Below are positions 44,977-54,613 of a stretch of 64,000 bases of DNA, in pieces; the first letter of the stretch is position 1, and each line of letters begins with the position of its first letter. This DNA is from G963665925 sp963678925. Lineage in GTDB: Bacteria > Bacillota > Clostridia > Peptostreptococcales > Acidaminobacteraceae. Below the pieces are notes generated by a model, which was given only the letters and a program-made list of their open reading frames with translations, was not told the origin of the DNA and made no database searches. The translations under genes were made by a program, and so were the position numbers. The stretch spans positions 1,054,001 through 1,118,000 of the forward strand of contig OY787533.1 in NCBI GenBank assembly GCA_963678925.1, written 5' to 3'.

Positions 44977-44984
44977 TTGGGTGC

Positions 44985-45710
44985 CTAGTCCAGTCGGTCA
45001 AATAAAATCGAAGCCTTGTAACGACTCATAAAGGCCGTCTTATCGCTGTTTAGAAAATAGATCTCGTAAGACCGGTCTCCATGCTCCAGAATTTTCGAAA
45101 TGTGGTCAACATTGATAATATAGGATTTATGCACTCTCAGAAATGAATCTGAAAGCTTATCCTCTATGTCCGATATGTTCTGGCGTATTGCCACGGTGTC
45201 ATCCTCTGTGTGAATGTAGACATCCTTTTGCAGCTTCTCAATGAATAGAATTCGGCTGTAAGGAATCCAGTATATTTCTTTTTTTGTTCTGAGCAGCAGA
45301 CGCCCTTCGGCCCCTTTGTCCTGGACCTTTGAAGAAGCCTTCGCCGACTCGATGTGCTTGATGACCTGCTTGATGCTTCTTTTGAAGGCCAGAATATCGA
45401 TTGGCTTCACATGAAAGTCATAGGGATGAATCTCAAAGGTGTCGAGTGCCCACTCAGGATGCGAACTGATAATCAAGAGTTCCACGTCCGGATTTCTCTC
45501 GACGACCATTCGCCCGACATCGATCCCTGTGTGCCCATCACCAATCTCAATATCAAGCAGTGCCAAGTCGATGCTGCCATTTTCAGCGATCCACTGTGCT
45601 TCCTGATAGGATGAGGCCATATGAATGTTTGCTGCTGTATAGTCTTCTTCGATTATTTTCCGGAGCATTCTCCGGGTTGCTCCATTGTCATCCAGTATTA
45701 GAATTTCCAT
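44985..45710 (-). CDS. LytTR-family response regulator
   Basis: The 241-residue protein has a receiver domain (1-120: acidic pair 'LDDN', phospho-acceptor Asp in 'LALLDIEIGDG', Lys in 'HVKPID') and a LytTR DNA-binding domain (about 140-241, 'SRILFIEKLQKDVYIHTED...FLRVHKSYIINVDHI'). Such regulators act with GHKL kinases of the AgrC type to control surface, toxin or bacteriocin genes. It is the last gene of a three-gene operon with a kinase and a small membrane protein. The flanking giant surface genes are candidate targets. Confidence 0.93.
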   Translation of the reverse strand: MEILILDDNGATRRMLRKIIEEDYTAANIHMASSYQEAQWIAENGSIDLALLDIEIGDGHTGIDVGRMVVERNPDVELLIISSHPEWALDTFEIHPYDFHVKPIDILAFKRSIKQVIKHIESAKASSKVQDKGAEGRLLLRTKKEIYWIPYSRILFIEKLQKDVYIHTEDDTVAIRQNISDIEDKLSDSFLRVHKSYIINVDHISKILEHGDRSYEIYFLNSDKTAFMSRYKASILFDRLD

Positions 45711-45733
45711 AGTCCCACCCCCATATCCTACTC

Positions 45734-46117
45734 TTATGCTACTGAACTTCTTTTCACATCATCAAACAGGCTCTCTGCATAAACCTCCGCTTCGTCATAG
45801 GCTTCAACATACAGCAGAGCCTGCAGGGTTTGAAGGTGTCTGCCCATTTCGTGCCTTGTCTTCAGGTCCTCCTGAATTTGATTTCTTGCCCTTTGCATAT
45901 GCTTCTTTTCATCATGAAGTGCTACGATGACTGCTGTGCCCATTACGGTAACCGTCAGCACGCTGAGGATAAACATAATCAGGAATGCCTCCCTATGCAT
46001 TTCTACAGACACATTCATGAATGTGCGCGAGCCCATCTGCAAAAGCCCCACAACGGATATTATGGATATCACAACCATCTTTGAGCAAATCTTAATCTTG
46101 CCTTCTCTGCTTGCCAT
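45734..46117 (-). CDS. Small membrane protein with Spo0B/DHp-like phospho-acceptor motif
   Basis: The 127-residue protein has two membrane spans (about 14-32 and 45-68) and a cytosolic helical tail. The tail 'KTRHEMGRHLQTLQALLYVEAYDEAEVYAESL' closely follows the pattern RHD/E..NHLQ.l..Ll....y..A..Y of the dimerisation/phosphotransfer helices in GHKL kinases and Spo0B. It lacks an ATPase domain. The kinase encoded 19 bases upstream seems to lack this His motif. I choose the ATG at 46117, behind GGGGGG, over an in-frame TTG two codons earlier. Confidence 0.6.
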   Translation of the reverse strand: MASREGKIKICSKMVVISIISVVGLLQMGSRTFMNVSVEMHREAFLIMFILSVLTVTVMGTAVIVALHDEKKHMQRARNQIQEDLKTRHEMGRHLQTLQALLYVEAYDEAEVYAESLFDDVKRSSVA

Positions 46118-46135
46118 AATCAAGCCCCCCAGCCT

Positions 46136-46951
46136 TCATACAGTCGGAAACAGAACGCGAAAACGCGTATGTGGCTCTGTTTCTATTACGAGTACACCAT
46201 TCTTTTCGTTTACAATATCTTGTATAATTGACATTCCAAAACCGTGACCCTTTTCTTTTTTAGTTGTATAGCCCGGTTCTAAAATCACATCAGCGTGTTC
46301 CTGTGACAAGGTCTGATGACTGTTGCTTACTTCTATCATGAACCTTGATGTGTCTTCCAGTCTGCAAAATCCAATTCTCAGGTTCACCCATCGGTCTTTA
46401 TTGGAATCTACAGAAGTAAGCGCTCGAAGTGCGTTGTCCAGCAAATTCCCAACAAGACTGCTGTACTCCTTATAGCTGATATATCGGTTCATGTTTTCAC
46501 ATGCGCATTCAAAGCTGAATCCAATGCCCGACTCGTGGGCAATCTGAACATATTCAGCAAGGAGAAGTTCTTCCAGGGTCTTGCCCTCTTCAACCCGGTC
46601 TTGTATTTTCTTTGCGGCTGCAACGGCGTTGATATATTTTGCAGCATACACATGCTTTCCATCTGAAATCATGCGTTGTATTTCTTTTAACTGTCTGAGC
46701 GTATTTTCATTGTATACTTCAAGATGCTCAGAGTGTGTGTCATCCAAATTTCCCATTTGCTTAAGCTGATAAAAAGAATAGAAGCCTACCCCTGAAGCGA
46801 TGCAGTATCCCATAAATAGGAACACAACGACAAATTGCTGATGCGCTCCCAGGTCATAAGCCGATCCGATAATCGAGCTCATCCCAACAAGGACCATAAA
46901 CTGCAGCAACCCGAAAAGCAATACAATACGCTGACTGCGTCTGCTTTTCAT
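46136..46951 (-). CDS. GHKL-type sensor histidine kinase
   Basis: The 271-residue protein has two membrane spans (about 8-28 and 38-60), a helical segment, and a C-terminal GHKL ATPase with N-box 'SLVGNLLDNALRAL', and G-box residues 'EPGYTTKKEKGHGFGMSII'. The helix preceding the ATPase ('ENTLRQLKEIQRMISDGKHVYAAKYINAV') lacks the usual RHD...NH phospho-acceptor. The next gene encodes a protein with that motif. GAGGGGG precedes the ATG. It pairs with the LytTR regulator two genes downstream. Confidence 0.85.
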   Translation of the reverse strand: MKSRRSQRIVLLFGLLQFMVLVGMSSIIGSAYDLGAHQQFVVVFLFMGYCIASGVGFYSFYQLKQMGNLDDTHSEHLEVYNENTLRQLKEIQRMISDGKHVYAAKYINAVAAAKKIQDRVEEGKTLEELLLAEYVQIAHESGIGFSFECACENMNRYISYKEYSSLVGNLLDNALRALTSVDSNKDRWVNLRIGFCRLEDTSRFMIEVSNSHQTLSQEHADVILEPGYTTKKEKGHGFGMSIIQDIVNEKNGVLVIETEPHTRFRVLFPTV

Positions 46952-47720
46952 ATATCCCCCTCATATTGATAAATATTTCACGTGCCTATTTCAACACTCA
47001 GATTGTACTAGTTTAAATACAAGGACTTAAGTCATTCATCCTAAGTAAATAAGTCAAATCCCTAGGTCTTAATTATACTAAAGTAAGGTAATTGCCATCA
47101 ATGCAAGTGGCTAAAACTCTCAATTTTTGTAACATAGTGAGAACGTTGTCGAATTTTGTCGAGAGTTTGACGCGTTTCTAGGCCTTCATTGCTGTTACCC
47201 TTTTGTTACAAAGTGTGTATCTACAACCATCCCATCACATTTTGATAACATTTTATTACGATAACTTTGCCTGACAGAGGGCAAACAGGTCCCTCAATTC
47301 GACATTTTCTGACTTTAGACTTGTATACTTTACACAAAACTAGAATCATTCAGTCTTCTTTCATTTCGCTGGATATACCAGATTTGACTACATTATTTTG
47401 TATTGAACAATTCCGAATCATCCTATTCTACAGCTTCACAGCCAAAATTTCCATTTTCGTAATTTCAGTTACAGGCTCTGCTTTTCAAGCTTCATATTAG
47501 CGCGTTTTAGAATTAATACATAATGTAAATGATTTTTGAGATGTGTTTAATTCTAGTATTATACAATCATGACAATTATGACTATTATCGTCATAAAAAC
47601 TTCAAGGAATCACTTTTTAAATGAGGCAAGAGGCCAAAAACCGGGTAAATATGTAATGATGGAAGACTTTTTGTGTCAATTTTGCACGTGTTGCTTTCAA
47701 TATAGTAGGAGATGTTTGTT
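46952..47720. other. Long intergenic region upstream of the giant Calx-beta gene
   Basis: No credible gene in 769 bases. It holds several short dyads (GACTTAAGTC near 47024; TGTAACA/TGTTAC copies near 47128-47210) and a candidate operator at 47569-47594. It lies between the divergent signalling operon and the surface-protein gene, so regulatory sites for both are expected here. A pair of GTT half-sites 20 bases apart (47142-47170) is only a weak match to LytTR sites. Confidence 0.4.
47569..47594. promoter_or_regulatory. Candidate operator upstream of the Calx-beta gene
   Basis: ATGAC-AATT-ATGAC-TATTATC-GTCAT combines a direct and an inverted repeat about 130 bases upstream of the translation start. 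It overlaps AT-rich sequence that could contain a -10 box. Confidence 0.3.
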
Positions 47721-50700
47721 ATGAGACTGAAAAAACGCTTTCTGGTTTGGGGACTCATCGCCACGATGCTCATTGCTGGACTGAATCCGTACCCGATCTC
47801 ATTCGCGTCCAATTCAGCCAGTACGGGACCGGCCCTGGCATTTGACACCTCAAACGACAGATACCTTATGGTCTACGCTTCCGATGCCGGTGGAGGCGAA
47901 AACGACATCTTAGGTCAGTTTCTTAGTGCAACCGGCTCCCCTCAAGGAGACCCATTTGAAATCTCCGGCACCTCAGGTACAGATTCCGGTGCACCAGAAA
48001 TCATTTATGATTCTGACAATGACAGATTCATCATTGTATGGCAGGACGGTCGTGGTGCCACACTACAGATATATCTGACAATACTGGATGAGGACGGCGA
48101 GGTCCTTGTCAGCGAATATATTTTGGACGGCACCAGCGACTATCAAATGACGCCACTTCTTGCAAGAAGCCCTGACAACGACACATTTCTTGTCTTATGG
48201 CTTGAAAAAGACGCGCCTGATGACGAAACAGGCTCTCTTAATGGCGCTTATGTTCAAGAGGATGATTTGTCCTCAGAACACTTTGACTTCACCAAGAAGG
48301 ATGACGCGCTTAGCTTTGATTTGACCTACGACGCAACCAATCACCAGTATGTCATCGTGTGGGACTCCCTACTTGGTGGAAATCGAACACGCCTCAACGT
48401 TGAATATTTGGACAGCAGCGGAGAAACCGAGAAAGGCGTCACCTATATCAGTCCTGGTGACGGTGATATTGCGGCACCGAGCATTGCCTACAGCGAATCT
48501 GCAGGGGAAAACCTCGTTGTCTGGATTGACGAGTCTGACGACGTCGATGATGTCTACAGCCACTATGCTACAACAACCGGGTCAGCCGTGTATATCATGT
48601 CTGCTGATGCCGGCATCGACATTACCGAAGTCAATCTTGTCAGCAGCGGTACCAGCGATGAGCTCCTTCTCGTCTGGTCTGAATTTGATGGCGAGTCCTA
48701 CTCCGTCATAGGCAATTATGTCAACGACGATGGTACTGCGACCGGAGATGAAAACATTGTCATTACTTCAGGTTCTTCAGAACCTGTGGATACCGTAATC
48801 GCCTTCAATCCAATCAATGACAATTTCCTTGTCATGCAGGACGACGGTTCTGGCGATGCACCAGAACCCATCACTGGAGATGACGCTCTGACCGGCGATA
48901 CTGCACCGGGAACCCTTGAGTTTTCAACCGTATCTTCTGCAGTTGAAGAAACGGGATCGGCCACAGTCACCGTGAAAAGAACAGGTGGTTCAGACGGTAG
49001 GGTAGGCATTTCCTATCATACAGTCTCTCAGACTGCAGGTTCAAATGACTTCATGGCGACTTCCGGCACCCTGACCTTCAATGACGGTGAGACGCAGAAG
49101 ACCATCAGCGTACCAATTATTGAAGATACCGACGATGAAGATGACGAATATTTCGATATAGAACTTAGCACGCCAACGGGTGGTGCTCTTCTTGGCAACG
49201 CAGACACCCACACGGTGGCAATTCAGGATGATGATGACCCTAAAGGCACCTTCGCGTTTGCATCAAGCGACAAAAATGTCCTTGAAGGCGATTCAGTCGA
49301 ACTCATCGTGGAACGCCAGCTTGGTCAGAACGGCATCGTAACCGTTGACTATGAAATCAGCGGACTGACTGCCGACAGCGCCGACTTCACGGCTGAAAGC
49401 GGAACGCTCACCTATCTTAATGGCGAAGATACCAAAACCCTTACAGTTCAGTCTATAGCTGATACCGAAACAGAGTCAGATGAGACCATCGCGGTCAAAC
49501 TTTCAAACCCAAGCAGCGGTACATTTTTAGGGAGCCCAGACATTGTTACGGTTACCATTATTGACGATGACCAGCCCACAGAGTCAATCAGCTTCAAAAC
49601 AGACTCAAAGAGCATTGCTGAAGGTGATACGGCAGTGCTTACAGTCATGCGCCAAGGTCTGCTAGATACAGATGTCACAGTAGATTATGAGACGGTTTAC
49701 GGAACAGCGGGTTCTGATGATATCTCAGCCGAAAGCGGCACGCTCACCTTTGAAGCTGGTCAAAGCACAGCAGCGATTTCCATAGCTTCTGTCGATGACC
49801 CTATTAAAGAATCGACAGAGGACTTCTCAGTGCAATTGACCAGTGCTGCAATACCAGCCTATTTGGGAAGTATCACACAGATTGATGTGACCCTTTATGA
49901 CAACGACGCCGAAGTCCGTTTCAACGCCAGTGAAAAGACCGTCATAGAAGGCCAGTCCGTCACACTCACCCTTGAACGTGATGGCACGACAGATTCAGAG
50001 GCTTCCATTGACTTTGCCTTTGCCTCGAATACAGCCAGTGCTTCCGATTTTACCGCTTCAAGCGGAACCCTTACCTTTGCAAGTGGTGAAACAGTGAACA
50101 CAATAACTGTCACAACTACTGAAGATCCTGATGTTGAAGAAACAGAATCCTTCAGCGTCAGCCTGGACAACCCGTCAGATAACCTCCAGGTTGGTAGCCC
50201 TGATACCGTAGAAATTTTCATCATCGACAATGATGAACTTATAGATAGCTTCTCATTTGTAGGTGAAAGCACGGATGCTTACGAAGGAGACGCTTTGAGC
50301 ATCAAGGTTCTGCGCACAGGCGACCTGATCGGTAGTGAAACCGTTGACTACACTGTTTCAGCAGGAACAGCAGAAACCGATGATCATACCCTGGTGGCCG
50401 GCACACTTAGTTTTGCAAACACCACAGACACTCAATATATTGAATTTGAACTTACTGACGATTTGACGCTTGAAGAATCTGAAGACTTTAGCATCATTCT
50501 TGAAAACCCTTCAGACCGTGCTCAAATCGGAGACATTGACACCCATACTGTAAACATCATTGACACTGATGCAGCTTTCACCGTGAGTCAAGCCCAGCAG
50601 TCCATTTATGAAGGGGCTTCAGACTATGTCAATATTGTCAGGTCCGGGTATGTGAATACGGAGGCTACCGTTTACTACAGCACGCTTAGCGGTACAGCAG

Positions 50701-53700
50701 ATTCGAATGATTTCACACCTAGTTTGGGCACACTGACCTTTGCACCTGGTGAGCAATTTAAGGCAATTGAGATTACAACTGTCGATGACTTTGAAGTGGA
50801 ACCGGACGAAGTCTTTTCACTTGTTCTCGGTGCTCCATCAGACAATACGCAGCTGGGCACTCCAAGCTCTGTAGAAATCACAATCATTAATGATGACACA
50901 GAAGCAACCACCTTTAGCTTTACAACCAGTTCACGGTCTGTCACAGAAGGCGACAGTCTGAATCTGACCGTGAAGAAATCTGGTCCGGTTGAAAATGCCG
51001 CAAATGTGGACTATGAGGTTATAAGCGGAACAGCAACGGCCGATGATATTACAATAGATGCAGGAACACTTGTCTTCACCTCTGAGGACAGTGAAAAGAA
51101 TATTATTGTGAATACGACAGAAGACGCAATAATGGAGTCGTCAGAAACCTTCACACTCGTGCTCAGCAATCCAACTGGCTCAGCTGAGCTGGGAAGTATC
51201 ATCCAGGTTACAATGACACTCAACGATGACGATTCACAGGTTAACTTGAAATCAGATGCCAAAACAGTCGTCGAAGGTCAGTCCGTACGCCTGACCCTTG
51301 AGAAAAGCGGTATCATTACCGAAAGTACCAGCGTTGCCTATACACTTACACCCGAAACGGCAACCACTGCTGATTACACCGACAGTTCAGGCAGCATCAC
51401 CTTTGGCATTGGTGAAAATATTAAAACCCTTGATATTGACATTACAGATGACAGCGAGATAGAGTCTTCAGAAACATTCAGCCTGACCCTTGGAAGCGCG
51501 ACAGGCAACATGGCAGTTGGTAGTCTTGGCAGCACACAAATTACAATCCTTGACAACGATGCTGTCGCAAGCAGTATCACTTTCGCACAGGCTTCTGTCG
51601 ATGCAGATGAGGGAGATATCCTCGAGATCACAGTACTCCGTTCTGGAAATCTTGAAGGGACAAGCACCGCAAGCTACACATTGGTTTCAGGAACAGCTGA
51701 CTCCGAGGACTATAGCACGTCATCCGGCACGGTCATCTTCTTAGACGGTGAAAGTTCCAAAACAATCACCATTGCCCTTTCAGATGACAACACCTTGGAG
51801 GATCCAGAAAGTTTCAGCATTGTACTGTCGAATCCTGATGCAGGTGCCGAGCTCGGTGTCATCAAGACCCTTTCAGTAAATATTGAGGACAACGACACCC
51901 TAATCGCGCTTGAACAAACAGTTCAAACCATTTCAGAAGGAGATATCACACAGCTTTACGTCTCCAGAACCGGTGATTTAAATGCCACCGTGACCGTTGA
52001 CTACAGCATTCTTGCTGACAGCGCAGACGCAAGTGATTACGTTCTTACTTCAGGAACACTCACCTTCCTGCCAGGACAACAGACACAGATTATTGAAATC
52101 GAAACCACAGATGACCTTGAGATTGAAGAGGCAGAGCAGTTCTCCATTGTACTGGTGAATCCGTCAGGAAATGTACAGATTGCTGAAGAAGATACGGCAC
52201 AAATTATTATCAATGACAACGACATCATCCAGTCAAGCATCAGCTTCTCCAGCAGTTCCAAGACCATTGAGGAAGGCAGTTATGTCTCCCTCACCCTGGT
52301 TCGTACAGGATCGCTTTCAGGCACCGCAAGTGCAGATTATAGTTTTATCAGCGGTACAGCAGGTGCGTCTGATTACTTCGATACCAGCGGTACAGTTCAT
52401 TTTGCAGACGGCGAAAGCGCAAAAACCATCACCGTTGCAACCATGGACGACAGCCTTGAAGAAGCAACTGAACTTTACACCATCACTCTTAGCAATCCAT
52501 CCGAGGGATGCGCGCTCGGAAAAATCACTGAGGTTTCTCTGCTGATTAGAGATAATGATCAGGTTCTTGACACATTCACCTTTGTTAGCGGTTCAGAAAC
52601 CGTCGATGAAGGCGACTCAGTAAGCATTACTGTAGAACGCACCGGCAGCACAGAAGACGAAGCAGAAGTAGACTATCTGTATGTTTCAGGAACAGCAGAT
52701 GATGAAGACTATGTTGAAACAATAGGCACTGTGGTCTTTGAAGCCGGCGAGACGACTGCGACAATCAAGGTTAAGGCACGTGTCGACACTGTGGATGAAA
52801 CCAGCGAGTACTTCTATGTACTGCTCTACAACCCAAGCGACAATGTGACCATTGGGGATATTGCAACGACAATTGTCGTCATCAACAACAAGACCTACAC
52901 CCGCGACAGCCGGGACAGCCGTGACACGACACAAACCTCAACAGTTGAGACAACTTCAGTCACAGAAACCAGCACGACTGATTACGTCAAGATCGTTAAC
53001 GACCTCACCAATGTGCTGGTCACCAAAGCACTGACAAACGACATCATTACCGATCAAAGCACACAGACTTATTATGACAAGATCGAAGACCTCATGCAGT
53101 ATATCGATTCAGATGATGGCATCAAACTTGCCATGAATGATTATGTAGACACTGTTCAGCTGTTTGAGAATATGGATGTGGAAGACACATGGATTGACCT
53201 CATGCTTATTGAACGTGTACAGGTCTTTACTGAGACAACCGCCAATGTGGAAAATCATGAGGACCTGACGGAGAAATTCATCAAGAGTATACAGGAAGTT
53301 GAAGCCTCAAGACTCAACGAAACCGGCGCCGATCTTGACAAAGCCATTGAGGAAATGGTCGATGTGACCCTTCGTGACGTTGGAACCATCCACGATGGAC
53401 ACTCCGTTGAGGAGAAGGACCAGGTCTATACTGTCACCTTCAACTCTAACAGCGTACAGAACCAGCTCCTTGATGAAGCACAGGCATTTACTTCCCTCAA
53501 TAGGGTTATTGAAGACTACTACGGCGATGATAATGTCAGAGACTTTGATTTCTCCGTGACACTGGATATTCCGAAATACGGCAACAATATGAAGGTGGAA
53601 ATTGATAAGGACACACTCCAAGTCATTCGACTTGCAAATACAGATAAGCTTGGACTTTCTGTCGAAGGCTTTGAAATCGAAATTGACAGGTCTGTTTATG

Positions 53701-54590
53701 CACCTAGTGAAGGTCAGATTGTATCCAACCTCATGTTTGAGATGACATTTGACGAAACAAATGGCAACATAAGTGGTTCACAGATTCAGAATAAAGCTGG
53801 CTTCTCAGTTGATGTAAATGCCTATGTAGATGGCGTCAAGCAAGACTACTTCATCCAGCCTGTTCAACTGATTTTCTCCCTTGACAGCTTCGCGTTTGAC
53901 GAAGAGACCTTCAACACCGACAAGCTCAGCGTATTCAGGCTAAATGATGAAACTGGTGTCTGGAAACCTGTTGGCGGTTCCTACAATCCGTACACCAACA
54001 CCATGGCTGTCTACAGACAGAAATTGAGTCAATACACTGTCATGCAGACAAATAAGACCTTCAATGACATTGAAGATTCCTCCGCCAAGGCAGAAATCGA
54101 AGCCCTGCTTGGCAAGGGCATCATTGATGAGACTGCATCATTTGATCCTGGAGAAAGCATTACCCGTGAGGAAATGGCAACCTGGATTGCAAGGTCCTAT
54201 GGTCTTGAAAATGATGATTCCGAAATGCCTTTTGAAGACGTCGCAGAGGGCAGTGACCACTACAGCGAACTGGCTGCAGCCTATGAGTCCGGCATTATTT
54301 CAGGAACCTCAGATACCGCCTTCAACCCAGAAGGCACTGTTACAAAAGAAGAAATGGCTGTCATGCTTGCAAATGCCATGACGCAGTTTGAAGAGAAAAA
54401 ACTGAATGAGAATTTGGGCGGAGAGCTTGCACAGCTTTCAGATCGTGAACTGATTGAAGACTGGGCAGACGACGAAGTCGCATTCCTAGGAGAATTGGGT
54501 ATTCTTGAAGACGAGGATGGCGCACTCAATCCAGATGCAGCAGTAACCAAAGAACTGGCAGCAAGCATTATTAAACGAATTTCAGGTTAA
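47721..54590 (+). CDS. Giant SLH-anchored surface protein with 12 Calx-beta repeats
   Basis: About 2289 residues. Order: signal peptide (1-28); a beta-propeller-like N-terminal region with repeated 'D..YLVVW'-type strands (about 30-395); twelve tandem Calx-beta domains of ~110 residues (about 400-1720), each with '...v.EGds..l.v.R.G', '...tAdsdDFt..sGtltF..Ge..ktI.v...dD...E..E.F.v.L..p', and a Ca-binding 'DDD' or 'DND' end; a hinge with 'RDSRDSRDTTQ'; the same cassette as the LRR protein ('YYGDDNVRDFDFSVTL', 'KPVGGSYNPYTNT'); and three SLH repeats (about 2125-2289). The second ATG is chosen because AGGAG abuts the first one. The next gene starts 23 bases downstream. Confidence 0.92.
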   Translation: MRLKKRFLVWGLIATMLIAGLNPYPISFASNSASTGPALAFDTSNDRYLMVYASDAGGGENDILGQFLSATGSPQGDPFEISGTSGTDSGAPEIIYDSDNDRFIIVWQDGRGATLQIYLTILDEDGEVLVSEYILDGTSDYQMTPLLARSPDNDTFLVLWLEKDAPDDETGSLNGAYVQEDDLSSEHFDFTKKDDALSFDLTYDATNHQYVIVWDSLLGGNRTRLNVEYLDSSGETEKGVTYISPGDGDIAAPSIAYSESAGENLVVWIDESDDVDDVYSHYATTTGSAVYIMSADAGIDITEVNLVSSGTSDELLLVWSEFDGESYSVIGNYVNDDGTATGDENIVITSGSSEPVDTVIAFNPINDNFLVMQDDGSGDAPEPITGDDALTGDTAPGTLEFSTVSSAVEETGSATVTVKRTGGSDGRVGISYHTVSQTAGSNDFMATSGTLTFNDGETQKTISVPIIEDTDDEDDEYFDIELSTPTGGALLGNADTHTVAIQDDDDPKGTFAFASSDKNVLEGDSVELIVERQLGQNGIVTVDYEISGLTADSADFTAESGTLTYLNGEDTKTLTVQSIADTETESDETIAVKLSNPSSGTFLGSPDIVTVTIIDDDQPTESISFKTDSKSIAEGDTAVLTVMRQGLLDTDVTVDYETVYGTAGSDDISAESGTLTFEAGQSTAAISIASVDDPIKESTEDFSVQLTSAAIPAYLGSITQIDVTLYDNDAEVRFNASEKTVIEGQSVTLTLERDGTTDSEASIDFAFASNTASASDFTASSGTLTFASGETVNTITVTTTEDPDVEETESFSVSLDNPSDNLQVGSPDTVEIFIIDNDELIDSFSFVGESTDAYEGDALSIKVLRTGDLIGSETVDYTVSAGTAETDDHTLVAGTLSFANTTDTQYIEFELTDDLTLEESEDFSIILENPSDRAQIGDIDTHTVNIIDTDAAFTVSQAQQSIYEGASDYVNIVRSGYVNTEATVYYSTLSGTADSNDFTPSLGTLTFAPGEQFKAIEITTVDDFEVEPDEVFSLVLGAPSDNTQLGTPSSVEITIINDDTEATTFSFTTSSRSVTEGDSLNLTVKKSGPVENAANVDYEVISGTATADDITIDAGTLVFTSEDSEKNIIVNTTEDAIMESSETFTLVLSNPTGSAELGSIIQVTMTLNDDDSQVNLKSDAKTVVEGQSVRLTLEKSGIITESTSVAYTLTPETATTADYTDSSGSITFGIGENIKTLDIDITDDSEIESSETFSLTLGSATGNMAVGSLGSTQITILDNDAVASSITFAQASVDADEGDILEITVLRSGNLEGTSTASYTLVSGTADSEDYSTSSGTVIFLDGESSKTITIALSDDNTLEDPESFSIVLSNPDAGAELGVIKTLSVNIEDNDTLIALEQTVQTISEGDITQLYVSRTGDLNATVTVDYSILADSADASDYVLTSGTLTFLPGQQTQIIEIETTDDLEIEEAEQFSIVLVNPSGNVQIAEEDTAQIIINDNDIIQSSISFSSSSKTIEEGSYVSLTLVRTGSLSGTASADYSFISGTAGASDYFDTSGTVHFADGESAKTITVATMDDSLEEATELYTITLSNPSEGCALGKITEVSLLIRDNDQVLDTFTFVSGSETVDEGDSVSITVERTGSTEDEAEVDYLYVSGTADDEDYVETIGTVVFEAGETTATIKVKARVDTVDETSEYFYVLLYNPSDNVTIGDIATTIVVINNKTYTRDSRDSRDTTQTSTVETTSVTETSTTDYVKIVNDLTNVLVTKALTNDIITDQSTQTYYDKIEDLMQYIDSDDGIKLAMNDYVDTVQLFENMDVEDTWIDLMLIERVQVFTETTANVENHEDLTEKFIKSIQEVEASRLNETGADLDKAIEEMVDVTLRDVGTIHDGHSVEEKDQVYTVTFNSNSVQNQLLDEAQAFTSLNRVIEDYYGDDNVRDFDFSVTLDIPKYGNNMKVEIDKDTLQVIRLANTDKLGLSVEGFEIEIDRSVYAPSEGQIVSNLMFEMTFDETNGNISGSQIQNKAGFSVDVNAYVDGVKQDYFIQPVQLIFSLDSFAFDEETFNTDKLSVFRLNDETGVWKPVGGSYNPYTNTMAVYRQKLSQYTVMQTNKTFNDIEDSSAKAEIEALLGKGIIDETASFDPGESITREEMATWIARSYGLENDDSEMPFEDVAEGSDHYSELAAAYESGIISGTSDTAFNPEGTVTKEEMAVMLANAMTQFEEKKLNENLGGELAQLSDRELIEDWADDEVAFLGELGILEDEDGALNPDAAVTKELAASIIKRISG

Positions 54591-54613
54591 TGTCTTAAAC
54601 AGGGGATAAATGT

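Noticed and set aside
47142..47170. LytTR binding site (two GTT half-sites)
   Set aside because: Spacing is 20 bases where 21-22 is expected and the flanking bases fit the consensus poorly.
49000..52900. DNA-level tandem repeats in the Calx-beta gene as a separate repeat element
   Set aside because: The repetition is at protein-domain level; the nucleotide copies are diverged and simply encode the twelve domains.
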